The notes beneath the pieces are model-generated. The model had not been told where the DNA came from and did not search any database. It saw nothing but the letters and a program-made list of their open reading frames with translations. From M3007 sp044226205 (GTDB lineage: Bacteria; Bacteroidota; Bacteroidia; Chitinophagales; Saprospiraceae), in contig JBGAHL010000006.1 in assembly GCA_044226205.1 (NCBI GenBank), positions 62,001 through 126,000 of the forward strand: a stretch of DNA of 64,000 nucleotides. Direction: 5' to 3'. A program made the position numbers and the translations under genes. The number at the start of each line of letters is the position of its first letter. Position 1 is the first letter of the stretch. Of the stretch, positions 51,143 through 59,387 are shown in pieces.

Positions 51143-52120
51143 TTAATCGAACAGCCGGTCGTACTCGTTTTCCTCCCGCATCATTTGTTTGGGCGGCGTA
51201 TTGAGGTCGAGCGGTTTTTCGGCCGGAGCGGTCGGTTTTTCCACCAAAAGCGGGCTTTTTTTCTCCCATTGCTCGAGCAATTGCAGGCCTTCTTCTTCAA
51301 ACACACCGTTTTGAAGGTCGATAGACGCCAGCAGGTTTTTACTGGTATCCATAAAACGTTCCATTTCACCCACCTTGTTGCCTACTTCTTCGGCCATCGA
51401 TTCGAGGGCCTGGTCGAACAGCGCCCGTTTGTCGGGGTCGCCGCTGATGATGCTCATGGCCGAACGAATGGCCGAATGGCCGGCGTGAATGGCCTGATAT
51501 TCCTGCTCCTTGATTTTGACCTGATCCTTGGTGTCGTCGAGCATAATCTCGGCGTTTTCGTACATGCGGGTGAGCACGCGGTAGAGCACCTCCATACGTT
51601 TCAGAAGCACATCGTACTTCGCATTGGCTTCCTGCAAACGGCCAGCCTTGCGGGCGGAAAGGGTCAGATTTTTGTCGTCGTTTTGGTTCTTTGCCTGTTC
51701 GGCTACGCTCATATTGCGCTGAATTTCAGCCGAATTGCTTTCCATCAGTCCTTTCAACTGGCGCATTTGGCCGCGCAGCGCTCCGATCTGTTTGCTGAGG
51801 TTGCGCAGATTTTTTTCCAGGTCCTCGATGTAGGATTTCAGGATGGAAATGGGGTCGATTTTGACAAAAAGGCCGGTGATCCAACGCATGAGCGACTTGT
51901 AGCCGTACCACACCAGGTTGCGGGCGCGCGGGTCGAGCACGATGTACACGAGCGCCGCCAGCGCAGCGAGGTAGCTGGTGAGGTAAAGGGTATTTTCCGC
52001 TTGCTGGATCAGGAACGGCAGTATGCGGCTGAGCAATACGCCACCGCCGATGAGCACGGCGGCCAGAAAAAAACCGCCGGTTTTGCCTTCCGGCCTTTGC
52101 CAAAATGATTTAGACGACAT
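51143..52120 (-). CDS. Membrane-anchored coiled-coil protein, PspA-like in outline
   Basis: I do not recognise a named family. The 325-residue protein has two N-terminal membrane helices (about 16-38 and 45-64). A long helical stretch follows (about 85-270): DPISILKSYIEDLEKNLRNLSKQI, then a basic turn near RKAGRLQEANAKYDVLLKRMEVLYRVL, then DKRALFDQALESMAEEVGNKVGEMERF. The order of an amphipathic start, a long hairpin and a short MAEEV-E helix recalls PspA/IM30 proteins, but here with membrane helices in front. The tail is proline-rich and acidic, ending EENEYDRLFD. It starts 3 bp after the upstream coiled-coil gene's stop, so the two are one operon. Confidence 0.75.
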   Translation of the reverse strand: MSSKSFWQRPEGKTGGFFLAAVLIGGGVLLSRILPFLIQQAENTLYLTSYLAALAALVYIVLDPRARNLVWYGYKSLMRWITGLFVKIDPISILKSYIEDLEKNLRNLSKQIGALRGQMRQLKGLMESNSAEIQRNMSVAEQAKNQNDDKNLTLSARKAGRLQEANAKYDVLLKRMEVLYRVLTRMYENAEIMLDDTKDQVKIKEQEYQAIHAGHSAIRSAMSIISGDPDKRALFDQALESMAEEVGNKVGEMERFMDTSKNLLASIDLQNGVFEEEGLQLLEQWEKKSPLLVEKPTAPAEKPLDLNTPPKQMMREENEYDRLFD

Positions 52121-52123
52121 GCT

Positions 52124-52669
52124 TTAAAGCACCTTGTGAATATTTTCGATATCGCGGTCGATGTGCAGGAGCAGTGCCTGATGCGTTTTTTCAAAAGCGC
52201 TCCTGTTTTTTTCAATCTTTTCGCTTTCCAGTTTGGCGGAGGCTTCCGCCTGTTCCATCTGGTTCAGATAGCCGGCAATTTCGTCCTGCAAACGCGCAAT
52301 CTCGGCTTTGTGCCGTTCGATCTGGTCTTGCAAACGTTTGACGTCGTCTTTGCGGGCGGCCACCTTGGTGTTCGTCTGGTTTTGCAGGGCCTGGTCGAAC
52401 TGTTCTTTTTCCTTGGCCACGACATTGCGGTAGTAGCCGGCGGTTTCGACGAGTTTTTCCTTGGTCAGCCCCAATGTAGCGGCGGTGGTAAACGCGCTTT
52501 TGTAAGCGGTGGCCTCGTCGAGTTTGAGTTCCTGGAGGGCCACCACGGCGCGTTTGAATTCGAGGTAGTCAAAACCCGGGAGGTTGTTCTTTTCGATCGC
52601 GCCGGTCAGGAATTCAAGGCTGCGGTCGTCGAGCCCTTCGGCGGCAAAAAGCGATTTGGTCGTGAGCAT
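52124..52669 (-). CDS. Coiled-coil protein of unknown function, operon partner of the membrane coiled-coil gene
   Basis: The start at the ATG at 52667-52669 gives 181 residues; a longer in-frame opening reaches 53056 but overlaps the divergent gene and has no protein-like composition. Residues 1-95 are helical and possibly globular (GLDDRSLEFLTGAIEKNNLPGFDYLEFKRAVVAL, LGLTKEKLVETAGYY). Residues 95-170 are a long charged coiled coil (KDDVKRLQDQIERHKAEIARLQDEI). It lacks a signal peptide and membrane helix, so it is probably cytosolic and could bind its membrane-anchored neighbour through the coiled coil. No function can be assigned. Confidence 0.78.
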   Translation of the reverse strand: MLTTKSLFAAEGLDDRSLEFLTGAIEKNNLPGFDYLEFKRAVVALQELKLDEATAYKSAFTTAATLGLTKEKLVETAGYYRNVVAKEKEQFDQALQNQTNTKVAARKDDVKRLQDQIERHKAEIARLQDEIAGYLNQMEQAEASAKLESEKIEKNRSAFEKTHQALLLHIDRDIENIHKVL

Positions 52670-52863
52670 ATTTTTTGGTTCAATAGTTATCTGTGAAAGG
52701 CGAAAAAGCGGCTTTTGTTCGTATTGAGTTGAATAAATGCGACGAACGGGGGCAAATAACCGAAATTCATCCGGATCGGTACAGACAGACTTTTCGCTTC
52801 GTTGACAAGAAATGCGTTTTTTTGCCGGACCAATGGCGCTGATGCGCGCCTTTTTGCTCCACC

Positions 52864-53700
52864 ATGCTTCGGATTTATATTTCCCATGCCGCCGGCGATA
52901 CCAAATACCTCGCCACCCTGCTCGAATGGCTGAAGCCTTTGGAGGAAAAATATTTTCTACGGATCTGGTACAACCGTCCGCCCCCGCGCGCACCGTCCCT
53001 GCCCCTGCCCTGGAATATTTTGTTGTTCTGGTACTCGCCGCCGCAGCCCTCCGCACCTTTCCGGCCGCACCCGCCGGTGGAACTGGAACAGGGCCATATT
53101 TATCTTTTCCTCACCAGCCACCGCTCGCTGGCGACTCCACATATCAATCAGGTGGAAATACCGGCAGCCACGACCCGTTACCACGATCTGGGCCCCACGC
53201 TGATCCGCATCCATCCCGTTCTGGTCACGCCCTCTCACTGGAAATCCCATTCGAGGCTGGCGCATTTCCCGACAATGGGCCCCAAAAAAAGCCTGGAAGA
53301 AAGCCAGCCCAAAGAAGAAGGCTACCGCGAACTGATCAGCCAGTTGCAGCCCGTGATCGAAACCCTGCGCCGCAACTGGATGGAACGCTACCATCAGGAT
53401 GGCCTGCCCCTCGACGAATTCAACCGCCCGGCGCCAAAGTCCTTGCCCCCTCCTGCCCTGACGCCCTTGCCGGGCTGGCTGGGCTGGGTGCTGATGGCTT
53501 TGCTCTTTTATTCGGTGATGAACTGGTACGCAACAGGCTGTTCACCAAAGATTTATCACGGCGATTACAAACCGCTTGTGCAGCCGGAAGACGTGCAGCC
53601 GGTCGAGTTTCCGCGCCGCCCGCCGGCGCAGGCGCCGACGCCGGTCCAGTTGCCGCCCGAACGCGACTCATTGCCCAAACAGCCCAATGGCATAGAATAA
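52864..53700 (+). CDS. TIR-like domain protein with a single C-terminal membrane helix
   Basis: The 278-residue product opens with the TIR strand and box 1 pattern LRIYISHAAGDTKYLATLLEWLKPLEEKYFLRIWY (1-36). A proline-rich insert (38-70) leads to the strand HIYLFLTSHRSLA, and Glu98 in NQVEIPAAT stands where TIR NADases place the catalytic glutamate; IRIHPVLVTPSHWK follows, as in TIR domains. A membrane helix (about 203-222, GWLGWVLMALLFYSVMNWY) and a Pro-rich 56-residue tail end the protein. The TIR assignment rests on motif order only. The stop codon TAA directly abuts the ATG of maf. The gene diverges from the coiled-coil pair across a 194-bp spacer. It may be a signalling or immune-type membrane NADase, or an inactive scaffold. 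Confidence 0.62.
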   Translation: MLRIYISHAAGDTKYLATLLEWLKPLEEKYFLRIWYNRPPPRAPSLPLPWNILLFWYSPPQPSAPFRPHPPVELEQGHIYLFLTSHRSLATPHINQVEIPAATTRYHDLGPTLIRIHPVLVTPSHWKSHSRLAHFPTMGPKKSLEESQPKEEGYRELISQLQPVIETLRRNWMERYHQDGLPLDEFNRPAPKSLPPPALTPLPGWLGWVLMALLFYSVMNWYATGCSPKIYHGDYKPLVQPEDVQPVEFPRRPPAQAPTPVQLPPERDSLPKQPNGIE

Positions 53701-54279
53701 ATGGATGGTATGTTCCAGCACCCGCCGCTCATATTGGCCTCCCAAAGTCCACGTCGCCGCCAGTTATTGGCCGAAGCCGGTTTTCAATTCAGCATTCGGA
53801 CTTATGATGTGGAGGAAAGTTATCCTCCCGATATGCCCGTGGAAGAAGTCGCCGTTTTTCTGGCCCGGAAAAAAGCCGACGCCGGCGTGTCCGATCTCGA
53901 CGACCGGGAGGTGCTGCTCACGGCCGACAGCGTGGTGATTCTCGACGGAGAAATTTTCGGGAAACCCGTCGATTACGACGATGCTTTTCGCATGTTGCGC
54001 CGTTTGTCGGGCCGGACGCACACGGTCGTCACGGGTGTTTGCCTGACGAGCAAAACAAAACAGAGCAGTTTCGCAGGGGTGTCGAGGGTGACCTTCGCCA
54101 CGCTCAACGACGCTGAAATCGACTTTTACCTCAAAGAATACCAGCCTTACGACAAAGCGGGTTCGTACGGCGTGCAGGACTGGATCGGCTTGTGCAAAGT
54201 GGTTCGCATCGAAGGCACTTACGCCAATGTCATGGGCTTGCCGGTGGATCTGGTGTACGAGGCGTTGCGCGGGTTTTGA
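53701..54279 (+). CDS. maf: Maf family nucleotide pyrophosphatase
   Basis: Maf proteins hydrolyse non-canonical or modified nucleoside triphosphates (dTTP/UTP or m7GTP types) and limit misincorporation. The 192-residue product has the family signature LASQSPRRRQLL (residues 12-23), the Lys-rich ARKKADA helix, the catalytic TADSVVILDG (Asp near 74), FGKPVDYDDAFRMLRRLSGRTHTVVTGV and the late DKAGSYGVQD. This full motif set indicates an intact enzyme, closest to the YhdE (dTTP/UTP) subgroup by the Ser/Lys spacing, though this is uncertain. It begins one base after the stop of the TIR-like gene (Met4 is an alternative start) and converges with the amidase gene. Confidence 0.95.
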   Translation: MDGMFQHPPLILASQSPRRRQLLAEAGFQFSIRTYDVEESYPPDMPVEEVAVFLARKKADAGVSDLDDREVLLTADSVVILDGEIFGKPVDYDDAFRMLRRLSGRTHTVVTGVCLTSKTKQSSFAGVSRVTFATLNDAEIDFYLKEYQPYDKAGSYGVQDWIGLCKVVRIEGTYANVMGLPVDLVYEALRGF

Positions 54280-54282
54280 GGT

Positions 54283-55542
54283 TCACTTTGCCAGCAAGGC
54301 TTCGCAAAGCCAGTTGGCAAGCGCCTGACGGTTGTTTTTGAGCACCAGCCGCTGCTGGTCCCAGTCGTTGCGGATGTTGCCGAGTTCGATATAAACGGCC
54401 ACGGGGGCGGTGGTTTCGCGCAGCGTAAAAAGGCCCCTGGGGGTCACCGTGCCATTGTAGCGCTGCTGGCCGCGCACTTTGAGGTATTTTTGTAAAAAAG
54501 TCTGGTGAAACTTTTTGGCCAGTTTGGCGCTGGGCTCGCTGTCGGGGCGGTGATAAAAAAACACGTCGGTTTTGGTATGCCTCGACCTTGAATCCACATG
54601 AATTTCAATGATGGTCTGGTCGGTTACGCCGGCTTTTCGGTGGCGTTCGGTGAGCGCGTTGATCAGGTCGGTTCTTTGCTGCAGGCGCGCTTTCTGATCA
54701 CGCGGAATGACGCGATTGCCCCACACCTCCTCATCCTGATCGCAGCGCAGGTAAAGTTCGTCGCGAATGCCGTCGTTGGGGTCGCGCACGATCATGTAGG
54801 TGGTAGCGCCGTGGCTGACCAGAAGCCGAACGAGGCGAAGCGCCACGTCGTAAGCGTACTCGTCTTCGCAAAGCGTACTGCCCGCCCTTTGGCCCTGAGC
54901 GCCCGAATCGGGGCCGCCGTGGCCGCTGATGATGTAAAACACCTTGCCTTTGAGGCGGTTGCTGGCCAGTGGCGTTTTGGCGTATTTCGAGCCGAAAATA
55001 GGGAAAACACGGCTTCCTTTGGCTGCGCCGGCTTCATCGAGCCCGACGATGGTCTCTCTGGTGGGTTTGGGAACGCTGGCCTCCGCCACCTCGCCGCCGG
55101 GCGGGCAATTCAATTCGTGCCAGGGCACCCACAGTTTTTTACTGACGATAAAATCGTCGGCGCGCAGACCCTGTTTTTTTGCATTTTCATTGTAGGTCTG
55201 GATGCGTTTGGCGGTTTCCCAATCGGTGATATTGAGGGTGGTTCGAATGCTTTTGCCGTTGTAAACGACTTCCTGCACGGGTATTTTGTAAGGTTTGTTG
55301 GCCAGCAGGCGATAGTCTTCCTTTAACTTGTTAATTTTAAAAAACTGGGTCACGTTGCACTCGAATTCTTCAAGACCATAGCGGGCCAGCAATTTGGGCA
55401 CGTCGTCCCCCTGTCGGGTCAACACCTGTAACCAGACGGGCTCCGGCGGCAGGTTGACCTTTACCGGCCTGGCCGACTGAAAGCCGGACATCAGCAGCAA
55501 AACAAGCGGCAAGCAATACAGGGTTACTTTGGACGGACGCAT
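54283..55542 (-). CDS. N-acetylmuramoyl-L-alanine amidase (Amidase_3)
   Basis: The 419-residue product has a signal-like N-terminus (LYCLPLVLLLMSGFQS). Its C-terminal half is an Amidase_3 (AmiA/B/C, CwlM-type) zinc peptidoglycan amidase that cleaves the bond between MurNAc and L-alanine. The zinc ligands are H208 (SGHGGPDSGA), E226 (CEDEYAYDVALRL) and H315 (EIHVDS); the catalytic glutamate is E386 (VYIELGNIRND). Around 35-160 lie LysM-like elements and a linker (DDVPKLLARYGL, KPYKIPV). A typical enzyme of this class acts in the periplasm in cell separation or wall turnover. It ends 3 bp from the end of convergent maf. Confidence 0.93.
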   Translation of the reverse strand: MRPSKVTLYCLPLVLLLMSGFQSARPVKVNLPPEPVWLQVLTRQGDDVPKLLARYGLEEFECNVTQFFKINKLKEDYRLLANKPYKIPVQEVVYNGKSIRTTLNITDWETAKRIQTYNENAKKQGLRADDFIVSKKLWVPWHELNCPPGGEVAEASVPKPTRETIVGLDEAGAAKGSRVFPIFGSKYAKTPLASNRLKGKVFYIISGHGGPDSGAQGQRAGSTLCEDEYAYDVALRLVRLLVSHGATTYMIVRDPNDGIRDELYLRCDQDEEVWGNRVIPRDQKARLQQRTDLINALTERHRKAGVTDQTIIEIHVDSRSRHTKTDVFFYHRPDSEPSAKLAKKFHQTFLQKYLKVRGQQRYNGTVTPRGLFTLRETTAPVAVYIELGNIRNDWDQQRLVLKNNRQALANWLCEALLAK

Positions 55543-55620
55543 GCAGGGGCTTTTTTGGCAAAATTGGGCAAAAACTTTTCAGTTCACCGCAAAGCACAGA
55601 TTTTTGGCGAATATTAACAA

Positions 55621-56169
55621 ATGGAAATTTCTGCTAACACCATGAAAAACAGGATTATAGCCATGAACAGGCGTTATTCGGAGCGGGTTGATCTTTTGCT
55701 CGACGAGATGTCCGGGTATCCTGCGGAGCAACTCAATAAAAAACCTGCCGACGGCGGCTGGTCGGCCATTCAAACCGCTTATCACCTCTTGATGGCAGAA
55801 GAAGGCTCCATGAAATACCTGCGCAAAAAACTTTCGTCGCCCGGGCAGTTCGAACGCGCCGGATGGCCGGCAAAGTGGCGGGGATTTTTGTTGTGGCTGT
55901 CCCTCAGTTTGCCATTCAAATTCAAGGCCCCGCCCACGACCGTCCCGGAAAACCTCCCCGAAAGCGCCGAAATGAGCGAACTCCGCGGCAGATGGCAACA
56001 GACCAGGGCTGACTGGACGCATTTTTTCGAACAACTTCCCGACGAATTGTTCGACAAGGCGGTGTACCGCCACCCGCGCGCCGGCCGCCTGGGCTGGGTA
56101 CAAACCCTGCAATTTCTGGACACGCACCTTGTCCGTCACCGCAAACAGATTTTACGAGCGCTCGCATAG
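55621..56169 (+). CDS. DinB-like four-helix protein
   Basis: The 182-residue product has the DinB/YfiT architecture of four helices: the N-terminal RRYSERVDLLLDEMSGYPAEQLNKKPADGGWSAIQTAYHLLMAEEGSMKYL segment ends with a conserved His-containing helix (AYHLLMAEE), and the last helix is the LQFLDTHLVRHRKQILRAL pattern with further histidines. These three histidines usually bind a metal in the family. Reported members act as thiol-dependent transferases in detoxification or are of unknown function. An internal ATG at codon 8 (55642) is an alternative start. It stands between the divergent amidase and the metalloprotease pair. The exact role is unknown. Confidence 0.82.
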   Translation: MEISANTMKNRIIAMNRRYSERVDLLLDEMSGYPAEQLNKKPADGGWSAIQTAYHLLMAEEGSMKYLRKKLSSPGQFERAGWPAKWRGFLLWLSLSLPFKFKAPPTTVPENLPESAEMSELRGRWQQTRADWTHFFEQLPDELFDKAVYRHPRAGRLGWVQTLQFLDTHLVRHRKQILRALA

Positions 56170-56238
56170 CCCTTCATCGATAGTCCCTCCTCCTACCCTC
56201 CCGCCCGTCAGAATTTTTATTAAAACACAAGACAACAC

Positions 56239-57765
56239 ATGCGCAACCGCCTGATTTACACCGCTTTGTTGCTATTTTCCTTCTTCAATCTTTTCGCGCA
56301 GGACTTGAACCCCTGCGGCACCTTGCCGGTACTCGATCCCTGGCTGATCAGCTGGCAGGCCCAGCGCGACCAAATGGCTTTTCGGTCGGCCGACACCCTT
56401 TACGCAGGGATTCAGGTGCATCTGGTAGCCCGCAACAACGGTACAGGGCGCTTTCCACCCGAACGCCTGCTGGATGCTTTTTGCCGGCTGAACGAAGATT
56501 ACGGTCCCGCAATGGTGCGCTTTTATTTTAAAAATGACTGGTTGCTGCCCAATAACACGGCCTGGTACGACCACAACGACATCCCTGCCGGCATCGATAT
56601 GATGCTGACCAACAACGTGCCCGATGCCCTGAATTCGTATTTCGTCAGCGACCCGGCCGGCAACTGTGGCTACAACCTGCCTTATGCAGGCGTGGCAATT
56701 GCGCACAGTTGCGCCGACCCCAACGAACACACCTGGACCCACGAGGTCGGTCATGCGTTGTCGCTCCCCCACCCGTTTATCGGCTGGGAAGGCACGGTGT
56801 ACAGCTACGCGGTGCCGACGCCCGATTTCCAGACTTACGATTACACCTACTTCCACGACACGCTGGAGACCACGGTGCCCGCGCCGCTCGACACCGCCCT
56901 GGTGGAACGCTACGACGGCAGCAACTGCGGGATCGCGGCCGACCTGATCTGCGATTCCCGGCCGGATTACCTGAGTTACCGCTGGGATTGCGACGCGCAG
57001 GGGGAAAGCCTCGTGACCCTGAAAGACCAGAACGGCAACAATTTCAAAGCCGACGGTACCCTGTACATGTCGTACTCGAACGACGTGTGTTCCAATCGTT
57101 TTACGGACGACCAGATCGCAGCCTTGCGCGCCAATTTGCTGACGGAAAAAGCGGCATGGTTGTCGCCCGGTCCGCCGGAACCCGATATTACCGAGCTGCC
57201 GCAATTGCTCTCGCCAGCCGGTGGAGAGAACACCCCTTCCACGAATGTATCGCTGCACTGGAGCCCTGTGCCCGGCGCCACGCATTACGTTGTTCAGGTG
57301 GCCCGTTTCAACAACTATTTGATCAAAAACTACAACGAAGTGGTCACAGACACCAGTTTTGTGGCTGCGAGCCTTCCGCCCGGCTACACCTATTACTGGC
57401 GCGTGCGTCCCTTTAACTATTGGTACACCTGCACCTCGTTTACGTCCAACGAGAGTTTCTTCGCCCTCCCCACCAGCGCCACGCAGGAGCAAGACGGCGA
57501 AGCGCCTTTTCGGTGTTTTCCCAGCACACTGACGCCCGGACAGCCGCTTTACGTGGAAATTCCGCAAGAATGGCTGAACAAAACCGCACAATGCCAGGTT
57601 TTTGACGCAGCCGGCCGACAGGTTTGGACGGAACGCATTACCCCTTCGGCGCTCCGCAGCACCCTCGATTTTTCGGCAAGCGCGCTGCCGGCCGGGTTGT
57701 ACCGATTGGTCTGGACCAATTCGGGAAGTACCCGGGTGGCGAGTTTTATGGTCCAGCCCGAATAG
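56239..57765 (+). CDS. Secreted zinc metalloprotease with T9SS sorting domain, first of a tandem pair
   Basis: The 508-residue product has a signal peptide (MRNRLIYTALLLFSFFNLFAQ). The zincin site is HEVGHALSLPHPF with ligands H168, H172 and H178 (HExxHxxxxxH) and a Met-turn at LYMSYSNDVC. Conserved cysteine-containing blocks (SDPAGNCGY, DGSNCGIAADLICDSRPDY) are shared with the next gene and recall M43 (pappalysin-like) proteases. A fibronectin type III-like module (LPQLLSPAGGENTP..VSLHWSPVPGATHYVVQVA) lies near 320-400. The last 85 residues (QVFDAAGRQVW, LPAGLYRLVW) form a type A sorting domain, so it is exported by the type IX system. The extended spacing to the third ligand differs from the classical HExxHxxGxxH and may define a subgroup. 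Confidence 0.88.
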   Translation: MRNRLIYTALLLFSFFNLFAQDLNPCGTLPVLDPWLISWQAQRDQMAFRSADTLYAGIQVHLVARNNGTGRFPPERLLDAFCRLNEDYGPAMVRFYFKNDWLLPNNTAWYDHNDIPAGIDMMLTNNVPDALNSYFVSDPAGNCGYNLPYAGVAIAHSCADPNEHTWTHEVGHALSLPHPFIGWEGTVYSYAVPTPDFQTYDYTYFHDTLETTVPAPLDTALVERYDGSNCGIAADLICDSRPDYLSYRWDCDAQGESLVTLKDQNGNNFKADGTLYMSYSNDVCSNRFTDDQIAALRANLLTEKAAWLSPGPPEPDITELPQLLSPAGGENTPSTNVSLHWSPVPGATHYVVQVARFNNYLIKNYNEVVTDTSFVAASLPPGYTYYWRVRPFNYWYTCTSFTSNESFFALPTSATQEQDGEAPFRCFPSTLTPGQPLYVEIPQEWLNKTAQCQVFDAAGRQVWTERITPSALRSTLDFSASALPAGLYRLVWTNSGSTRVASFMVQPE

Positions 57766-57869
57766 TTTTTGTGTCGCCGGCTGGCGCAATTTCAATCGGG
57801 ACAACAAAATTATTCCGAGGAAACCTGACATTTGTCGAAACAAACCAACGACTCAAACCTCTGTGTGTA

Positions 57870-59381
57870 ATGAATTGTAAAGTCTACCTTGCTTTAATCC
57901 TGGCACTTTCCATCGGGCAGGCCGTTCAGGCCCAGCAACCGTCCGATAAAAACTTCTGCGGTTATACCGGCTATTCGCCCTGGCTGACCTGGTATCAGGA
58001 CAATCGCGCCGAAATTGCCCAACAAAGAGGCAGCGGCGACACCACCTGGCTTTACGCGCCTGTCACGGTGCACATCGTTGGCAACAACAACGGCACAGGT
58101 TATTTCCGCTTCGACCAGGCCATCCGCGTGCTGTGTGAAATGAATGCCCAGTATGCTCCCTCGCACATTCGTTTTTACTTCATGCCGGGCGATCCCGTTC
58201 AATACCACAATAACTCCACCTGGTATCAGCACGACTGGAGCGGCGGCGCCGAAATGATCGATGCAATTTATCCCGGCCTGGAAGATCGCCTCAACGCTTT
58301 CGTGGTGGACGACCCCGCCGGCAACTGTGGCTATTCGTGGAAAGATGCCATCGTACTGGGCAAAGGCTGTTCGGGCCCCGGCAACAGCACCTGGGCGCAC
58401 GAAGCCGGCCACCATTTTTCGCTTCCCCACCCGTTCTACGGCTGGGAAGGCCACGACGACTACGACTATGGCAGCCCCGCTCCCGACAACTGGGATGGCT
58501 ACCCGGTCGAACGAATGGATACCAGCAACTGCTACGAAGCCGGCGACCGCTTCTGCGACACCCGTCCTGACTATCTCAATTACCGCTGGCCCTGCGACGA
58601 AAATGCCCAAAGCCTCGAACTCCAGCACGACCCGAACGGGGTTCCGTTCCGTTCCGACGGTTCTCTGATCATGGGCTATGCCTACGATGCCTGCCAGTCG
58701 CGTTTTACGGATGAGCAGATGGAAGCCATGCGCACCAACCTGTACACCGAGCACGTCCAGTACCTGACCACTTTCGAGCCGGGTACGGAAATTGCCGACG
58801 ATGCATGGGTCGAACTGACCAGCCCTATCGATTCCCAGGTGGTGCAATACAACAACTTTACCGTTGTTTGGAATCCCGTGCCCGAGGCCACGATGTACCA
58901 CGTACAGGTTGGCATGACGCCCACTTTTTCGATAATGTTGTACAATGGCACCATCGAAAATGCTACCTCGGTGAACATTACCAAAGGTATTCCGAACAAC
59001 CGCGTGCTGTACTGGCGCGTCCGTGCTTACAACTACTGGGATGTCTGTCAGCCCGACAACTACAATCAGGTGGGTGTGTTTCGGACGCACAATTTCACGG
59101 CGACCAGCGAACTGGAGCAAAACGTGTCGGCGGAACTCGCTCCCAATCCCGTAGCCGGCGGCCTTCCTGCACAGATTTTGATCGAATCGAACGACAACAT
59201 GGATGTTGTGGTCCGCGTCACCGATGCTGCGGGCCGCCTTTGCCAGCAACAAAACCTGCGTTTGTCGTTGGGACAAAATCAGGTAGAAATTCCGACTGCC
59301 AATTTGCAGGCAGGGTTGTACATCGTAACTTTGGAAAACGAACAGGGCGCTTTGATCAAACGCCTGGCCGTGACAGAATAA
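57870..59381 (+). CDS. Secreted zinc metalloprotease paralogue with T9SS sorting domain
   Basis: The ATG at 57870 is chosen because the signal peptide follows (MNCKVYLALILALSIGQAVQAQ), giving 503 residues. It is a paralogue of the preceding gene, 105 bp downstream on the same strand: shared motifs include PVTVHIVGNNNGTG, RFYF, DPAGNCGYS, DTRPDYLNYRWPCDENA and the FTDEQ-E-MR-NL segment. The active site HEAGHHFSLPHPF has ligands H177, H181 and H187 with the same unusual spacing. A fibronectin-like module (QVVQYNNFTVVWNPVPEATMYHVQV) and a type A sorting domain (VRVTDAAGRLCQQ, AGLYIVTLENEQG) complete it. The pair looks like a recent tandem duplication with divergence. Confidence 0.88.
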   Translation: MNCKVYLALILALSIGQAVQAQQPSDKNFCGYTGYSPWLTWYQDNRAEIAQQRGSGDTTWLYAPVTVHIVGNNNGTGYFRFDQAIRVLCEMNAQYAPSHIRFYFMPGDPVQYHNNSTWYQHDWSGGAEMIDAIYPGLEDRLNAFVVDDPAGNCGYSWKDAIVLGKGCSGPGNSTWAHEAGHHFSLPHPFYGWEGHDDYDYGSPAPDNWDGYPVERMDTSNCYEAGDRFCDTRPDYLNYRWPCDENAQSLELQHDPNGVPFRSDGSLIMGYAYDACQSRFTDEQMEAMRTNLYTEHVQYLTTFEPGTEIADDAWVELTSPIDSQVVQYNNFTVVWNPVPEATMYHVQVGMTPTFSIMLYNGTIENATSVNITKGIPNNRVLYWRVRAYNYWDVCQPDNYNQVGVFRTHNFTATSELEQNVSAELAPNPVAGGLPAQILIESNDNMDVVVRVTDAAGRLCQQQNLRLSLGQNQVEIPTANLQAGLYIVTLENEQGALIKRLAVTE

Positions 59382-59387
59382 TCGAGC

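Noticed and set aside
52864..53056. Extension of the minus-strand coiled-coil gene up to 53056
   Set aside because: The extra N-terminal residues are Arg/Lys-rich, overlap the divergent TIR-like gene and lack coiled-coil or signal features; the start at 52669 is better.
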